Below are positions 16,485-25,895 of a DNA stretch of 28,095 bases, piece after piece. The translations under genes and the position numbers were made by a program. The notes beneath the pieces were generated by a model that was not told where the DNA came from, did not search any database, and saw only the letters and a list, made by a program, of their open reading frames with translations. This stretch comes from Chara braunii (taxonomy: Eukaryota > Streptophyta > Charophyceae > Charales > Characeae). Location of the stretch: the NCBI GenBank assembly GCA_003427395.1, contig BFEA01000734.1, positions 115,203-143,297 of the forward strand, read 5' to 3'. Within the stretch, counting starts at the first letter, position 1. Each line of letters starts with the position of its first letter.

Positions 16485-17330
16485 GTGGTGGACTATGTCG
16501 ACGGAAAGATACGTACGCATGTCGCCAATTACTCGAGTGGGTCGTATGCGTCTCCATGGTTTTGCTTTGTCAAACCTAATGGGATGTTGCGATGGGTGCA
16601 GGACTTGCAGCGGTTGAAAGCAGTGACCGTGCGAGATGCGGGGGGCTTGCCAAATGCCGATGCGCTGTCAGAGTCATGTGCTGGGAGACCTATAATTTCC
16701 CTTATAGACCTCTACTCCAGATATGACCAGTTTCCTGTTTATCCGCCAGACAGACCAATGACAACAATGCATACGGCTCGAGGACTGATCCACATGAATG
16801 TAGCTCCGCAAGGATGGACTAATGTGAAGGAGAGTGACGAAGTCTTGCCAGATGTTAGACGTTTTGTTTAGAAGCATATTCAGGATCTTGATAAAATCCT
16901 AAGTTTGCTTGAGGAACACAACCTTACTGCAAGCGGTGCTAAATCCAAACACTGCATGAGGGAGGTTACCATCTTGGGGTTCGTCTGTAGCGAGAGTGGT
17001 TGACGACCAGATGTGAAAAAGACGGACAAGATTATCGAATGGCCGGTACCTTTTCACTCGATAACAAATGTTAGAAGCTTCCTCAGCACGTGTGGGTTTT
17101 GGAGAACCTTCGTGAAAAACTTTGCTGCCAAGACCGAGCACTTGAAAAAGTTAGTACATCAGGGTCAGGAATGGGTCTGGGGTGAGGAGCAAGAAAAGGT
17201 CGTGGCAGGGATGAAGGAGTTTTGAGAAGGAGGATTGGTATTGGGAGCACCAGACTATGAAGTCACTGAGATAAGACCATTCACCGTTGACACGGACGCT
17301 GGACCGACTGCCTTAGGGGGGAGTCTTGAT
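16485..17330 (+). pseudogene. Reverse transcriptase lacking its YxDD segment, with start of RNase H
   Basis: From about 16485 the frame reads as a gypsy RT: KPNGMLRWVQDLQRLKAVTV (fingers), ISLIDLYSRYDQFPV with the motif A Asp, and RGLIHMNVAPQGWTN. The next residues are VKESDEVLPDVRRFV, which in related RTs lie well downstream. The intervening block, including the catalytic Y-[I/V/L]-D-D, is absent without loss of frame (junction about 16820-16832). Stops occur at 16869 and near 17002 and 17223. Thumb and connection follow (KHCMREVTILGFVC, RSFLSTCGFWRTFVKNFA, LVLGAPDYEV), then the first RNase H Asp (FTVDTDAGPTALGG, about 17280-17322). Without the YxDD box the enzyme could not polymerise. Confidence 0.85.
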
Positions 17331-17952
17331 TGAGGCAGATGTCGAAGGAAAGGAGAGGTCGCTAACTTGAAGGTTTGAGAACCGAACTTTTTGTACGACA
17401 GAGAGAAATAACTCTCGGTTTAAGAGAGAGACTCTCGTTGTTCTTCACTGCTTGAGGATTTTCCGAAATTATATCTTTGGCAGAAGGTTCATATTGAGAG
17501 TAGACCTAACTGCGCTCATATACTCATTGAGGAATTATGTTCTATCGGATCCAACTGTCGCAAGGTGGCTAACGTACATCTGGATGTTTAATTTCGAATT
17601 ATAACGGATTCCAAGGAACAAGAATAGAGCAGATGGGCTGAGTCGCATCAACTGGGATAAACAAAAGGGGGAGGCAGTAGAAACACGTCTCCGGTTGATG
17701 ATTTATTGGATCAAGAAGAAGACATTCGTCTTTACATTAATGAATGGTCCTTGCAAGTGCCGAATCGTGTCGGTCATCCTATCTGGTTTGCGCCAAAGAG
17801 GTATGAGCACAAGGCAGAGCTTATACTCAAGCCTTTTGAGGAAGAAGACACGTTGGGCGGCAAGGATGTCCAATGGATGATGAAGTTGGCATTGGCAGAC
17901 ACACGAAGTCTAGTACAGAAAGTAAGAACGATAGAAGAAGGGTCAGACCAGA
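17331..17952 (+). pseudogene. RNase H and connecting region of gypsy pol (frameshifted)
   Basis: Several frames together give the rest of RNase H, with FKRETLVVLHCLRIF-like and FRNYIFGRRF-like blocks and TVARWLTYIWMFNFE. The element-typical KNRADGLSRINWDKQKGEAVE follows at about 17610-17680. After 17700 a single frame resumes (LDQEEDIRLYINEWSLQVPN ... WMMKLALADTRSLVQKVRTI) up to the insertion site of the first inverted-repeat element. RNase H removes the RNA strand during reverse transcription. Multiple frameshifts and stops mark it as dead. Confidence 0.78.
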
Positions 17953-17954
17953 TA

Positions 17955-18471
17955 CAACAGAGAAATTCTTACAAGGAATGAAAGTTGGAAAAATATTTCA
18001 TTCAAAAAAATCATTCATATTACTAATCATTTCAATGTTCGTCCGATTCTAAAATTTACGGTTTTATTTGATAAACTCCCGTCTAAATATAAGTTTTCCC
18101 TTCCAACTACATCTATTTGTTCTAGATGGAATGAAAGTTAGGATGAATTTATGAATGTCTTAATCAAACTTTCATTCTATTATAACAAATACCTTCTAAT
18201 TTAAATTGGATTAACCTATTTATGATTGAAAATTCTTACATAAAATGACAGTACAATTAAAATATTTCATGAACTCATCCAGAGTTTCATTCCATCTCTA
18301 GCATGCAGTTCATATAAAAAGGGATACCCTATTCTTGGAATGAAAGTTTTCAAGTAAGATGAAAAATTTTAAAATTGGAATGACATTTTTTAAGATAGAA
18401 CGAAAATTTAAAAATTTAGAATGTAATTTTACTATGGAATGATTATTTAATTTTAGGAAACTTTTATGTTG
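17955..18471 (+). mobile_element. Non-autonomous TIR element (MITE-like), copy 1
   Basis: 517 bp, very AT-rich, bounded by CAACAG...TGTTG and flanked by TA on both sides (17953-17954 and 18472-18473). Imperfect terminal inverted repeats extend about 18 bp (CAACAGAGAAATTCTTAC against the complement of AGGAAACTTTTATGTTG). Excising it with one TA joins ...GAC CAG ATA GAG AAG CAC..., restoring the host pol reading DQI-EKHVELIGG. The interior has repeated GGAATGAAAGTT and its complement, and a palindrome with about 42-bp arms (18128-18168 and 18256-18297). It carries no transposase frame. The 2-bp TA duplication is typical of Tc1/mariner-type elements; superfamily is an inference. Confidence 0.85.
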
Positions 18472-18473
18472 TA

Positions 18474-18682
18474 GAGAAGCACGTGGAGTTGATTGGAGGA
18501 ATGCACCTCCTCGTCAACACGCTTTTGGAGCGGAATTTTGATCAAATAAGCTTGTTGAATCCGGTTGAGAAAAAAAATATTGTGTTGGAAAGCCAGGATG
18601 TCGAGTTTGAGGAATAAGAGATCAAAGAGGCGTTCCGTGCAGAGGAATATGATGGAATCTACCTGGAGTTGGGACTTCTCTT
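18474..18682 (+). pseudogene. Gypsy pol segment between the two TIR insertions
   Basis: About 70 codons of pol in a single frame: EKHVELIGGMHLLVNTLLER, NFDQISLLNPVEKKN and, after one TAA, EIKEAFRAEEYDGIYLELGLL. It continues exactly from the sequence before copy 1 and into the sequence after copy 2. It is the host fragment lying between two independent insertions, not cargo of a composite transposon. Confidence 0.85.
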
Positions 18683-19204
18683 CAACAGAAAATTTTTCCT
18701 GAATTAAATAATCATTCTATACTGAAATTGCATTCTAAATTTTAAATTTTGATTCCATCTAAAAAATATAATTCAAATTTTATTTTTTTTTGTCTTATTT
18801 GAAAACTTTCCTTCCTAGAATGGGGTATCCCTTCTTATTTGAAAGACATGTTAGAGATGGAATGAAAGTATGGATGAGTTTATGAAATATTTTAATTGGA
18901 TTGTCGTTCCAAGTAAGGATTTTAAGTCATAAATAAAGTCATTCAATCTAAATTAGAAGATATTTGTTAAAGTAGAATGAGAGTTTTAATTAAAACATTT
19001 CATAAACTTATCTTGACTTTCATTCCATGTTCAAAAAATAGATGTAGTTGGAAGAGAAAATTCATATTGAGACGGTAACTTATCAAATAAAAGTTGAAAT
19101 TTTAGAAATGGACGAACATTGGAATGATAATTTATATATGTGAAATATTTTTATTTTATGAAATGTTTTTTCAACTTTCATTTCTCGTGGGAATTTTTTT
19201 GTTG
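18683..19204 (-). mobile_element. Non-autonomous TIR element (MITE-like), copy 2, inverted
   Basis: 522 bp, homologous over its length to 17955-18471 but in the opposite orientation, with the same termini (CAACAGAA...TTTGTTG). Removing it with one flanking TT rejoins CTTCTCTT-ATCGTGTGAG, giving the continuous pol reading GLLLSCEM. The duplication here is TT, or a mutated TA. With copy 1 it makes a very long inverted repeat with a ~211-bp host loop. Confidence 0.85.
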
Positions 19205-19206
19205 TT

Positions 19207-19290
19207 ATCGTGTGAGATGTGCGATGGGGATGCTAGCGAAAGGGTCTAAAAAGATGAGGCATCTCTACCTAGTCAACAAAAAAATTTCCA
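19207..19290 (+). pseudogene. End of gypsy pol before truncation
   Basis: Continues the pol polyprotein after TIR copy 2 (LLSCEMCDGDASERV, then after a one-base shift KKMRHLYLVNKK), the segment that normally leads into the integrase zinc-binding region. Recognisable homology ends within about 30 bp of the LTR-like repeat that starts at 19315. Confidence 0.65.
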
Positions 19291-19314
19291 AAACTAGTCG
19301 ATGTGGGAAGGTTT

Positions 19315-19930
19315 TGCGTCCGCGCAGTTTTATGCTAAGTCTCGCGCGTGTCGCCTATCCGATTTCCGCATCGGAGAGTTATGGGATGACTACTGAAGGG
19401 ACTAGTATTGTGTGCGTTGTTTGATTCGTGTCGTTCCGTGTGTGTGTGTGTGTTTTATTTTTTTTTTATATTCTTAGAGTGGTGTACACGTGGTGCGTGG
19501 GAAGCGTCCTAGTCGACCGACGATGAGTCGTGGTTCGGATCTCAGCCCCCCAATGCGTCGGCTCACGTGTGGGTCCGATAGAGGCGTCAAACCGCGCATA
19601 CCCCCTAGTATGCTACAACGAACGAGAAACGCCTTCAACTGCTCCACCTTTGCGATTGCGGCTGATTAGCTTTCGTACTATGGACTGGTAGCTCGGCGGG
19701 GATACGCCCACCGAAGGGAGGTGACAACTCTCGTAAGGTGGAGGTAAGTCGTGCCTCGCGTAGGCCCTATCCTGTCGTAGGGGCTCGCGAGAGGTATGGC
19801 TGGTGCACTCGGTCGGAGCGGCTTGTGAAAACTCCATGAGTATCGTGATGAGGAATAGACCAACTCCTGCATGACACGGTCGGGAGGGTCCTGCCCCGTT
19901 TTGTGTGGTGGTGGACCGATGCGCTCGACA
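19315..19930. repeat. LTR-like dispersed repeat, copy 2
   Basis: About 616 bp, same orientation and full length as the repeat at 2601-3224, with the same TG...CA-compatible termini and a (GT)n tract (about 19440-19453). It contains no Ns. The central ~230 bp is nearly identical in the two copies, while the region around the GT tract has diverged. It lies directly against the truncated end of the gypsy pol, so it either interrupted that element or marks a recombination junction. Homology appears to extend weakly beyond the proposed right end (GTGGAGATGTGC-like, minus strand), so the boundary is uncertain. Confidence 0.7.
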
Positions 19931-20300
19931 ACGCGATTCTTGCACATCTCCACAAACGTGTTCAGATTCAGGCAAAGAGAAAACTCCACGCTGCTAGTGA
20001 GACTTGTAGTTGAGGAAAGAATCGACGAACAAACTTCAAAGAAAACCAATCATCGAACACGACACAAAGACTCAAACGACCGACAACAAAAAAAAGAGAG
20101 AAGGGACTTGGCCACGGGGTACGTGGTGTGGGAAGCACGTCGATGTTAGGGGCAGGGTGAGACGAAAAAGAAAAAGCAAAACAGTGCGAGGCCAATAATA
20201 ATACTGTAAAAAAAACAAAAAAAAAGTTACAATTCTTCCGAAATGTCAAACAACTAAAGAGGAAATTATGCAGAACAGAGTCGTATCTAGAATAAACTTT
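19931..20300. other. No recognisable gene
   Basis: Sequence with several A-rich runs between the LTR-like repeat and the LINE fragment. A long minus-strand open frame crosses it, but it overlaps LINE coding sequence on the other strand and has low-complexity Phe/Ser content, so I do not call it. Confidence 0.5.
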
Positions 20301-20309
20301 TTGGGCAAA

Positions 20310-21620
20310 GCGCAGCATCTGCCTTCTTTGGAAGGCACAGGTCATTAATGTTTCCCAGTTTTCTCTGTCGTGGTTCATGGGAAATGTAAGACTACTGAGT
20401 AAGTCATTTGTGAAAGCTACATGCAGGGAAGCTGTCAAGTTAATTTGGAAACCGCATGGTGAATAGGATGAGGGGTTTTTAACCAAGGTAACCTAGGAGT
20501 TGATCACTCCTTCTAGACAAGAAGGGGGTTCGAAAATCTGCGATCCAATTAGACAGAACTCCTTTTTGATGGCTAAATGGATCGTACGTGTAGCAAGCAG
20601 GGATGGGGGGTACCACTGGTACTAATGGCGGTACACATTTTGGCTCAAGAATGAAATCTCCAGCGCCCTAGAGACGTCTCTCTCTGCATGCAGCTGGACT
20701 CCTATCAAAATAGGAAGATCACCTCGAAATTCTTGGCCGACGTGGTGAAAGCATGGAGGAACGTTAAATCGAACACGTGGAACCGTCCACAATGGCCAAA
20801 GTACGTGATCAACCGATTGTTGGCAATCTAAGAATAAAGAACGCACAGGGTGAGCGGTTTAGAGCCAACAAATCCCTGAGAGCCTTTGGAGACAGTTGGA
20901 TCCAACAAAGCGTTCTTTGAATTGAAGATCTGTGGAATGAGAACTCGGGACAGTGGCAGACACCATCGGATCTGCGCAAAGTGCTAGGCAATCTGCACTA
21001 TGTGGAAGACAAGTATGCAGAAATGCTTGTCGGAATCCCAGATAATTGGAAACAGATACTGAGCCCGGCAGGAATCGGCCCTCCAGGCACATGGTATGCC
21101 CCGGGTCAGCCACGAGCATACCCCATCTACTCGAAGCTGATTGCATATGACCAAACAGGGAACAAAGTTTGGCAATCATGGACTAAAGTTGCAGAAGGCC
21201 CAATACTGGCAAGAATGGAGGAACCCTTCGCCCCTGAGATAGGGGAAGCCCTCCTCTAAATCAAGGTGAAAGAATGTTGGGAAGTGGAGAACAAACATAC
21301 AGTTCAGTATAATGGCACAGACAAGCCAATCACAACTCGAAAACTGGACCCAGGAGCTTGGGGTTGCGTGGGACAGGGACCGAGAGGCTCGAGTGGGTGT
21401 GAACAAAGGAGGATCCCAATGCCCAAAAACGATAGTCCTCCATTCACAAGGTCAGTCCAACCCAGGGCCTGTAAGTTCCCTCCAGACACGATCTCAGCGT
21501 CTCCAGATTAGCAAAACTCCTCGACATTTTAGGGAAATGTGCTCTATAGTTTCACACAAATTTCTACTTGGAAATACAGACAGTCAAGTTTTACACCAAG
21601 GAAGTGCTACTCCTTGTTGA
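20310..21620 (+). pseudogene. LINE ORF2, C-terminal part (5'-truncated)
   Basis: Plus-strand frames give the region after the RT thumb of an L1-like ORF2: SICLLWKAQVINVSQFSLSW, EAVKLIWKPHGE, stop, DEGFLTKVT, then SFLMAKWIVRVASRDGGYHW. Further on are DNWKQILSPAGIGPPGTWYA, SKLIAYDQTGNKVWQSWTKV and TRKLDPGAWG. Frames change and stops recur, so it is dead. The start at about 20310 without RT catalytic motifs fits the 5' truncation usual for LINE copies. A poly(A) tail is not visible, because the copy ends against the oppositely oriented LINE. Assignment rests on the LIWK/GFLTKV/AKW pattern; the far C-terminal part is weaker. Confidence 0.68.
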
Positions 21621-21659
21621 TCAAGTGTGAAGTGATCCAGGATCCAATCGTTGGTGGAC

Positions 21660-24600
21660 AGACATCNATGAATGATCTGTCATTGTAAGGAAGAGAATTT
21701 AGTAGGGCGTTGTCTAATATTTTTGAAAAGTTTAATGTGTTTGATTANATTTATATCAATGTTTAAATGCCTTGCCCACCTCTCCTGAAAAANTGNCATG
21801 ATGTCAACCTTTGGTCTAAGCAGTCTATAGGTTTCTTTCACTGTTAAAGNTTGTAATGATCGCGGTTTCCCTCTCTTATTAGATTATCACCGNCATTCTA
21901 CCGGATCCAAAGGTAACTCCGGGATAGGCATTTCTGGATGACAGGTTTTCCAGCCTTGGATTGCCGAAATGAACAACACTCTAATACGATAGATATGAGA
22001 GAAAGGAAAGAAGGTCACTGTGTCCAAAGGACATGGTGACAAAAAATGATCTTTGTTCATCTTATGAATACTCACTAAGGGTTCCTGAGGCAGAATATGA
22101 ACAATTTGTCACACCCTCAACTGTCCATTATGATCATCAAATCCCATTACCCAATCCCATTCCTTAAACTTTGATCCTTCCCTCGAGGATCGTTTTCAGG
22201 CTAACAGAATTGAGATGATAGTTTGTTCCAAATTAAGTGATAGTCGATGAGCATAACGTAGAGTTAATACCAACTTTCCAACCGTTTTTCAATTCTTGGT
22301 TTCTAAATCCCAAAGATCCTTGATTCTTAATACCCCCTTTTTCACCCACAAGGACCATAGTGACATTGAGTTATTGAAAACACACCCATTAGGATCCGTG
22401 ATCCAACGATTTCCAAATAGAGGTTGGCGCATTACTTCCTCATATCTCAAGGGAAAAGGTATGTTGGGTAATGGAACCTTACGCCATATTTTCATAAGTA
22501 TTGTCTAGAGGTTATCTAGGATCGGATCCGATTTCGCCGCCCCTCTTATACCTTGTTCAATAGACTGTGTTTTGGCTCTAGGTATGGTCCAATATCAATT
22601 TTTGAACCAAGTTAGATGATGTATTTCTTATGATGCTATAGGGGCCAGCCCCCTAATCTGTTCCAAGAGGCAGTCACTGCTTATCTGTGGATAAGATTAA
22701 TTTTTTAATCGATTGCAAACCAAGGGCTTATGATTGAAAATAGGGGTCCAATATCCCTCAACCTCCTCTGGTTTTAGGTTAAATTGGTAACAACTAGACT
22801 ACTTTGGGGATGGTTCTCTTTTGCTCATGATTGCCCCTCCAAAGAAATGCTGAAATTTGTCCTTGAAGAGTTTTCATATGAATTTTACCAATGGAACAGA
22901 GCCCTGATTTGTACCGTATTGAAGCTAATACAACATTATTGATTATAAGGGTTCTTCCAATAACTGAGGTGTGTTGGTTCTTCCATTGATTCATTTTTTC
23001 AAGCGTCGACCTAGATATTCATTCGTCATTATTTGCAGGTTTGCCTTTAGCTATCAATGCCACACCAAGTATCCTGATTGGGGCATGAAAAGGGACCCAA
23101 TGGACTCTAGGCTGCTCAGGAGAGCGAACCCCATTTGAATGTATTCACCACCCTTGTGTTTTGTTTCCTCAATTGACAACCATATTTGACACTATAGGGA
23201 ATTTATCCATTAATACTCCAATTTCTTCCATATTTGACTCTGAAGCCTCAATCATAATGGTGAGGTTATCTGCGAACACAGAATAAATAGGTATTACCTC
23301 CTCCGGTATCCCTGCTATTCCCAATCGTTTGAGGCTATGATTTGCACGAAGATTGGCCCCTAAGGCCTCCATAATAATGAGGACAAGAGAAGAGTCAACA
23401 TATCGCCTTGCCTCACCGATCATTTAAGTCTGGTCTCTGGTGAAAGAAAACCATTAACTTGTATCCTGGTAATTACGTTGGAATGAAAAATTTGAACCCA
23501 CTTTTGTACTGAAGGGCCAAAATTCAGTTTACTAAGGCATTTGTCCANGAATCTTCAATCTACATGATCATAAGTTTTTTCAAAATCTATAAATACAAAT
23601 GCAGCATTTTGTTGAGATTGACGTGAAAGCTTAATCATCTCATTGATTANAAGTATGTTATCTTGAATATGTCTGTCATTAATAAAATCAGTTTGTGTTG
23701 GATGTATGATGTCAGACATGATTGGAATCAGCCGGTTTGCGAGAGCTTTGACCAATAACTTATAAACTACTGTGAGAAGAGTGATGAGTCTGTAGTTTCT
23801 GATGTTCATTTTGTCACTTTTTTTTAAAGAAGGGTGAGAATCTTCTGACCCACTACCTCTCCCATCCTCCCTGATTCTTGAACGACTTAAAAGAAATTAA
23901 TTAAATCTGAAAAGAAAGTCGGCCACAATGAAACCCAAAACTCCTTAGGGAGTTCATCCACCCCGGGTGTTTTGTCCTCCTCCATTTGTAAAAGAGTCGT
24001 CCAAATCTCCTCCTTAGTTAATGATCTTTCCAGCGTCTCCCTCTGCTCATGTGTTAATCATTGTGTTAGAGATGTAAGAAACCTTCGCATAGCTATATCG
24101 TCTTCTTGATGTTTGTTCGGATCCTTGGAGGATATAAATATTTTTTTGAAAAAATCATAGGCAATCTTAAGACAACNAGTTGAGGATGTTGAAAGAGAGG
24201 GTTCATAGGATTCATCAATACTCATGAAACCTTCTATAGTTGTTCGTCTAGCTCTTGCTCTTGCAAGGACTAAAAAAATTTCGTCCATTTGACCTGTAGT
24301 CATAAACTTGGTTAGCTTTCCTTTTACTAAGTAACCCTGCCGACGATATTGTGCACTGATTAATAGCTGATTCCTGAGCTTCTTGATATTGGTTAGTTGG
24401 GAAACATCATTGGGTTGATCTTGTAGTTCGTAATTGAGAATTTATTCTTGAATATTAAATTCTTGAAGATATCGATTTTTCATCTGTAACTTCGAGTATT
24501 CATTGCAATTTTTTGCTACAAAGGTCAAACCACAATTAAACCACTCAACGAAAGGATGAACATGATCCTTGGTTGTGTGCCAAAAAATCAAGATATCCTG

Positions 24601-25300
24601 AACATATTGTCTGAATTGTTCTTGTGCTAGCAAAGAGGTATTCAACTTGTAAAATCCTCTCCCTTTATCTGTTTTTTTTTCCGAAAGGATAGTAGCACCG
24701 CACACATCTCACGGTTTGCCCATAGTCATGGACTCTGAGGAAAAATGGCATCCCATACCAGATCTCTATTAAATCCTCAAACATAAGTATGAGATCTATC
24801 CTGGATGTAGATTGGTGAGGGGTACCATTATTACGGATACAAGTAAACAAGCGTTCTTGTGGGAATATTTTTCGATATGTGTCAAATAAATGTTATGCCT
24901 CACATGGACTTTGGATGATATTCTCGTCTTCTTCTATACAGGGCGGACACAGAGAAGGTATTTTTCATTTATCCAACCATCTATCAGGGGCTGCATTGAA
25001 ATCACCTGCTATAATGACTGGAATTCCATTTGGAATTAGAATCCAATTTTTTTGGAAAAAAATTACCCTCTCTTGAACATCATTTGGTCCATAGACATTA
25101 AGAACACACACTATTTCCAATTCTACCATTACCAACGACGAGAGCCACCGTCCCTGGTCCTTGTCTGACTCCCAATGCACAATTTCTTCCCTTGAGCCCC
25201 GGAAAACCCAAATGGCCACCCCTCTAGACCCGCTCCTCTGAGTTGAGGCATATACCTTCCGAAAAGGTCATAGTTCGTTTGGCAGTATTTTTACCACCCA
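21660..25300 (-). pseudogene. LINE ORF2: APE endonuclease plus reverse transcriptase (decayed)
   Basis: Minus-strand frames in order from 25270 leftward. The APE-type endonuclease comes first (YASTQRSGSRGVAIWVFRGS, CVLNVYGPND, PVIIAGDFNAAPD, QSTSRIDLIL), then GRGFYKLNTSLL. The RT domain follows: TLLQMEEDKTPGVDELPKEF, IRNYRLITLLTVVYKLL, motif A AFVFIDFEKTYDHVD and motif B SVRQGDML (about 23399-23425). Its motif C reads FADN where active enzymes have [FY]ADD (about 23262-23275). Downstream parts are QWKNQHTSVIGRTLIINNVVL and LWRG, with C-terminal blocks to about 21660. The endonuclease nicks the target and RT copies the RNA there. Frameshifts, stops, Ns and the FADN change make it inactive. The 5' boundary lies between 25300 and the poly-C tract. 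Confidence 0.88.
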
Positions 25301-25400
25301 CACTGGTTAAACCAAAGTTGGGCAATGCTCCCAGTTGTTTATGAGGATTCCCGACCTCGTTTGCCAATTTTATGATGGAATCCTCTATCTTTCCCCCTCT

Positions 25401-25402
25401 CC

Positions 25403-25433
<31 letters not shown>

Positions 25434-25455
25434 AACAAAAAAAAAAAAAACAAAA
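25401..25455. repeat. C23 homopolymer followed by an A-rich run
   Basis: Twenty-three consecutive C are followed directly by A12 and further A runs broken by single C. On the minus strand it lies just upstream of the LINE endonuclease region. Lengths of such runs are unreliable in assemblies. Confidence 0.9.
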
Positions 25456-25524
25456 CCTTTCGAAACTTCCCCCTGAAGGGAAAAAAAACAAAAATAGTGC
25501 AGTAAAATAAAAATCATCACAGAA

Positions 25525-25895
25525 TCCAGCGGCCTAGCTCAATTGGTAAGGCACGCAAGTGACATTTAGGAGGTCTTGGGTTCAATCCCCATTGGCCTCA
25601 TGTGTCTTCCTGGGTAGGCTTGGTGCCCACCACCTAGAGATATGTTGTTGGTCCCCCCAAGTGGCATTGAGACTGCTGGTGTCCATAGGGGGAGGGGACC
25701 GGAGGGGAGGCACAGTGACTGGCCCATCGAAGAAGCTCGGTCCTGATGCTACCGGTTGACCCCTTGCCGGAATCGCCCACCTGCTGTAGCAGGTATCTCA
25801 CCTGCTGGTGGGTGCAGCTCCCGCATGTTCCCTCGTTGGAGGCTTGAGCACGGATGTGGCTGCTACGGGGTTGCCCGTAAAACTATAATAACAAT
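25525..25895 (+). mobile_element. tRNA-derived SINE
   Basis: The head contains a canonical box A (TAGCTCAATTGG, 25535-25546) and box B (GGTTCAATCCC, 25579-25589) spaced as in tRNAs. The acceptor arms do not pair, so it is not a tRNA gene. A GC-rich, unrelated body of about 270 bp follows, and the element ends in an A/T simple tail (CTATAATAACAATAAAA, to about 25895). Pol III would transcribe it from the internal promoter and a LINE would mobilise it. Clear target duplications were not found. Confidence 0.82.

Larger units (their letters stand above)
13365..19290 (+). mobile_element. Decayed Ty3/gypsy retrotransposon, gag to RNase H
   Basis: Domains run in order gag, zinc knuckle, aspartic protease, RT, RNase H and a short post-RNase H segment, the Ty3/gypsy order. 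Integrase is missing: homology ends at about 19285, just before the LTR-like repeat. Most of gag-pol from 14259 to 17960 reads in one frame, suggesting an ancestral single Gag-Pol ORF. It is broken mainly by stop codons, with a few frameshifts near 16125-16480 and 17330-17700. Two ~520-bp inverted-repeat elements are inserted near the 3' end. No convincing LTR pair or primer-binding site bounds it. It belongs to another family than the integrases at 1-1215 and probably 3390-3960. Confidence 0.85.

Noticed and set aside
17955-19204. A single composite transposon carrying pol as cargo
   Set aside because: The pol sequence between the arms is continuous with pol on both outer sides, and each copy has its own 2-bp duplication, so these are two separate insertions.
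19968-20486. 172-codon minus-strand ORF
   Set aside because: Its right half is antisense to LINE coding sequence and the remainder is Phe/Ser low complexity.
25525-25600. A functional tRNA gene
   Set aside because: A and B boxes are good but the acceptor stem does not pair and a SINE body with a simple tail follows.
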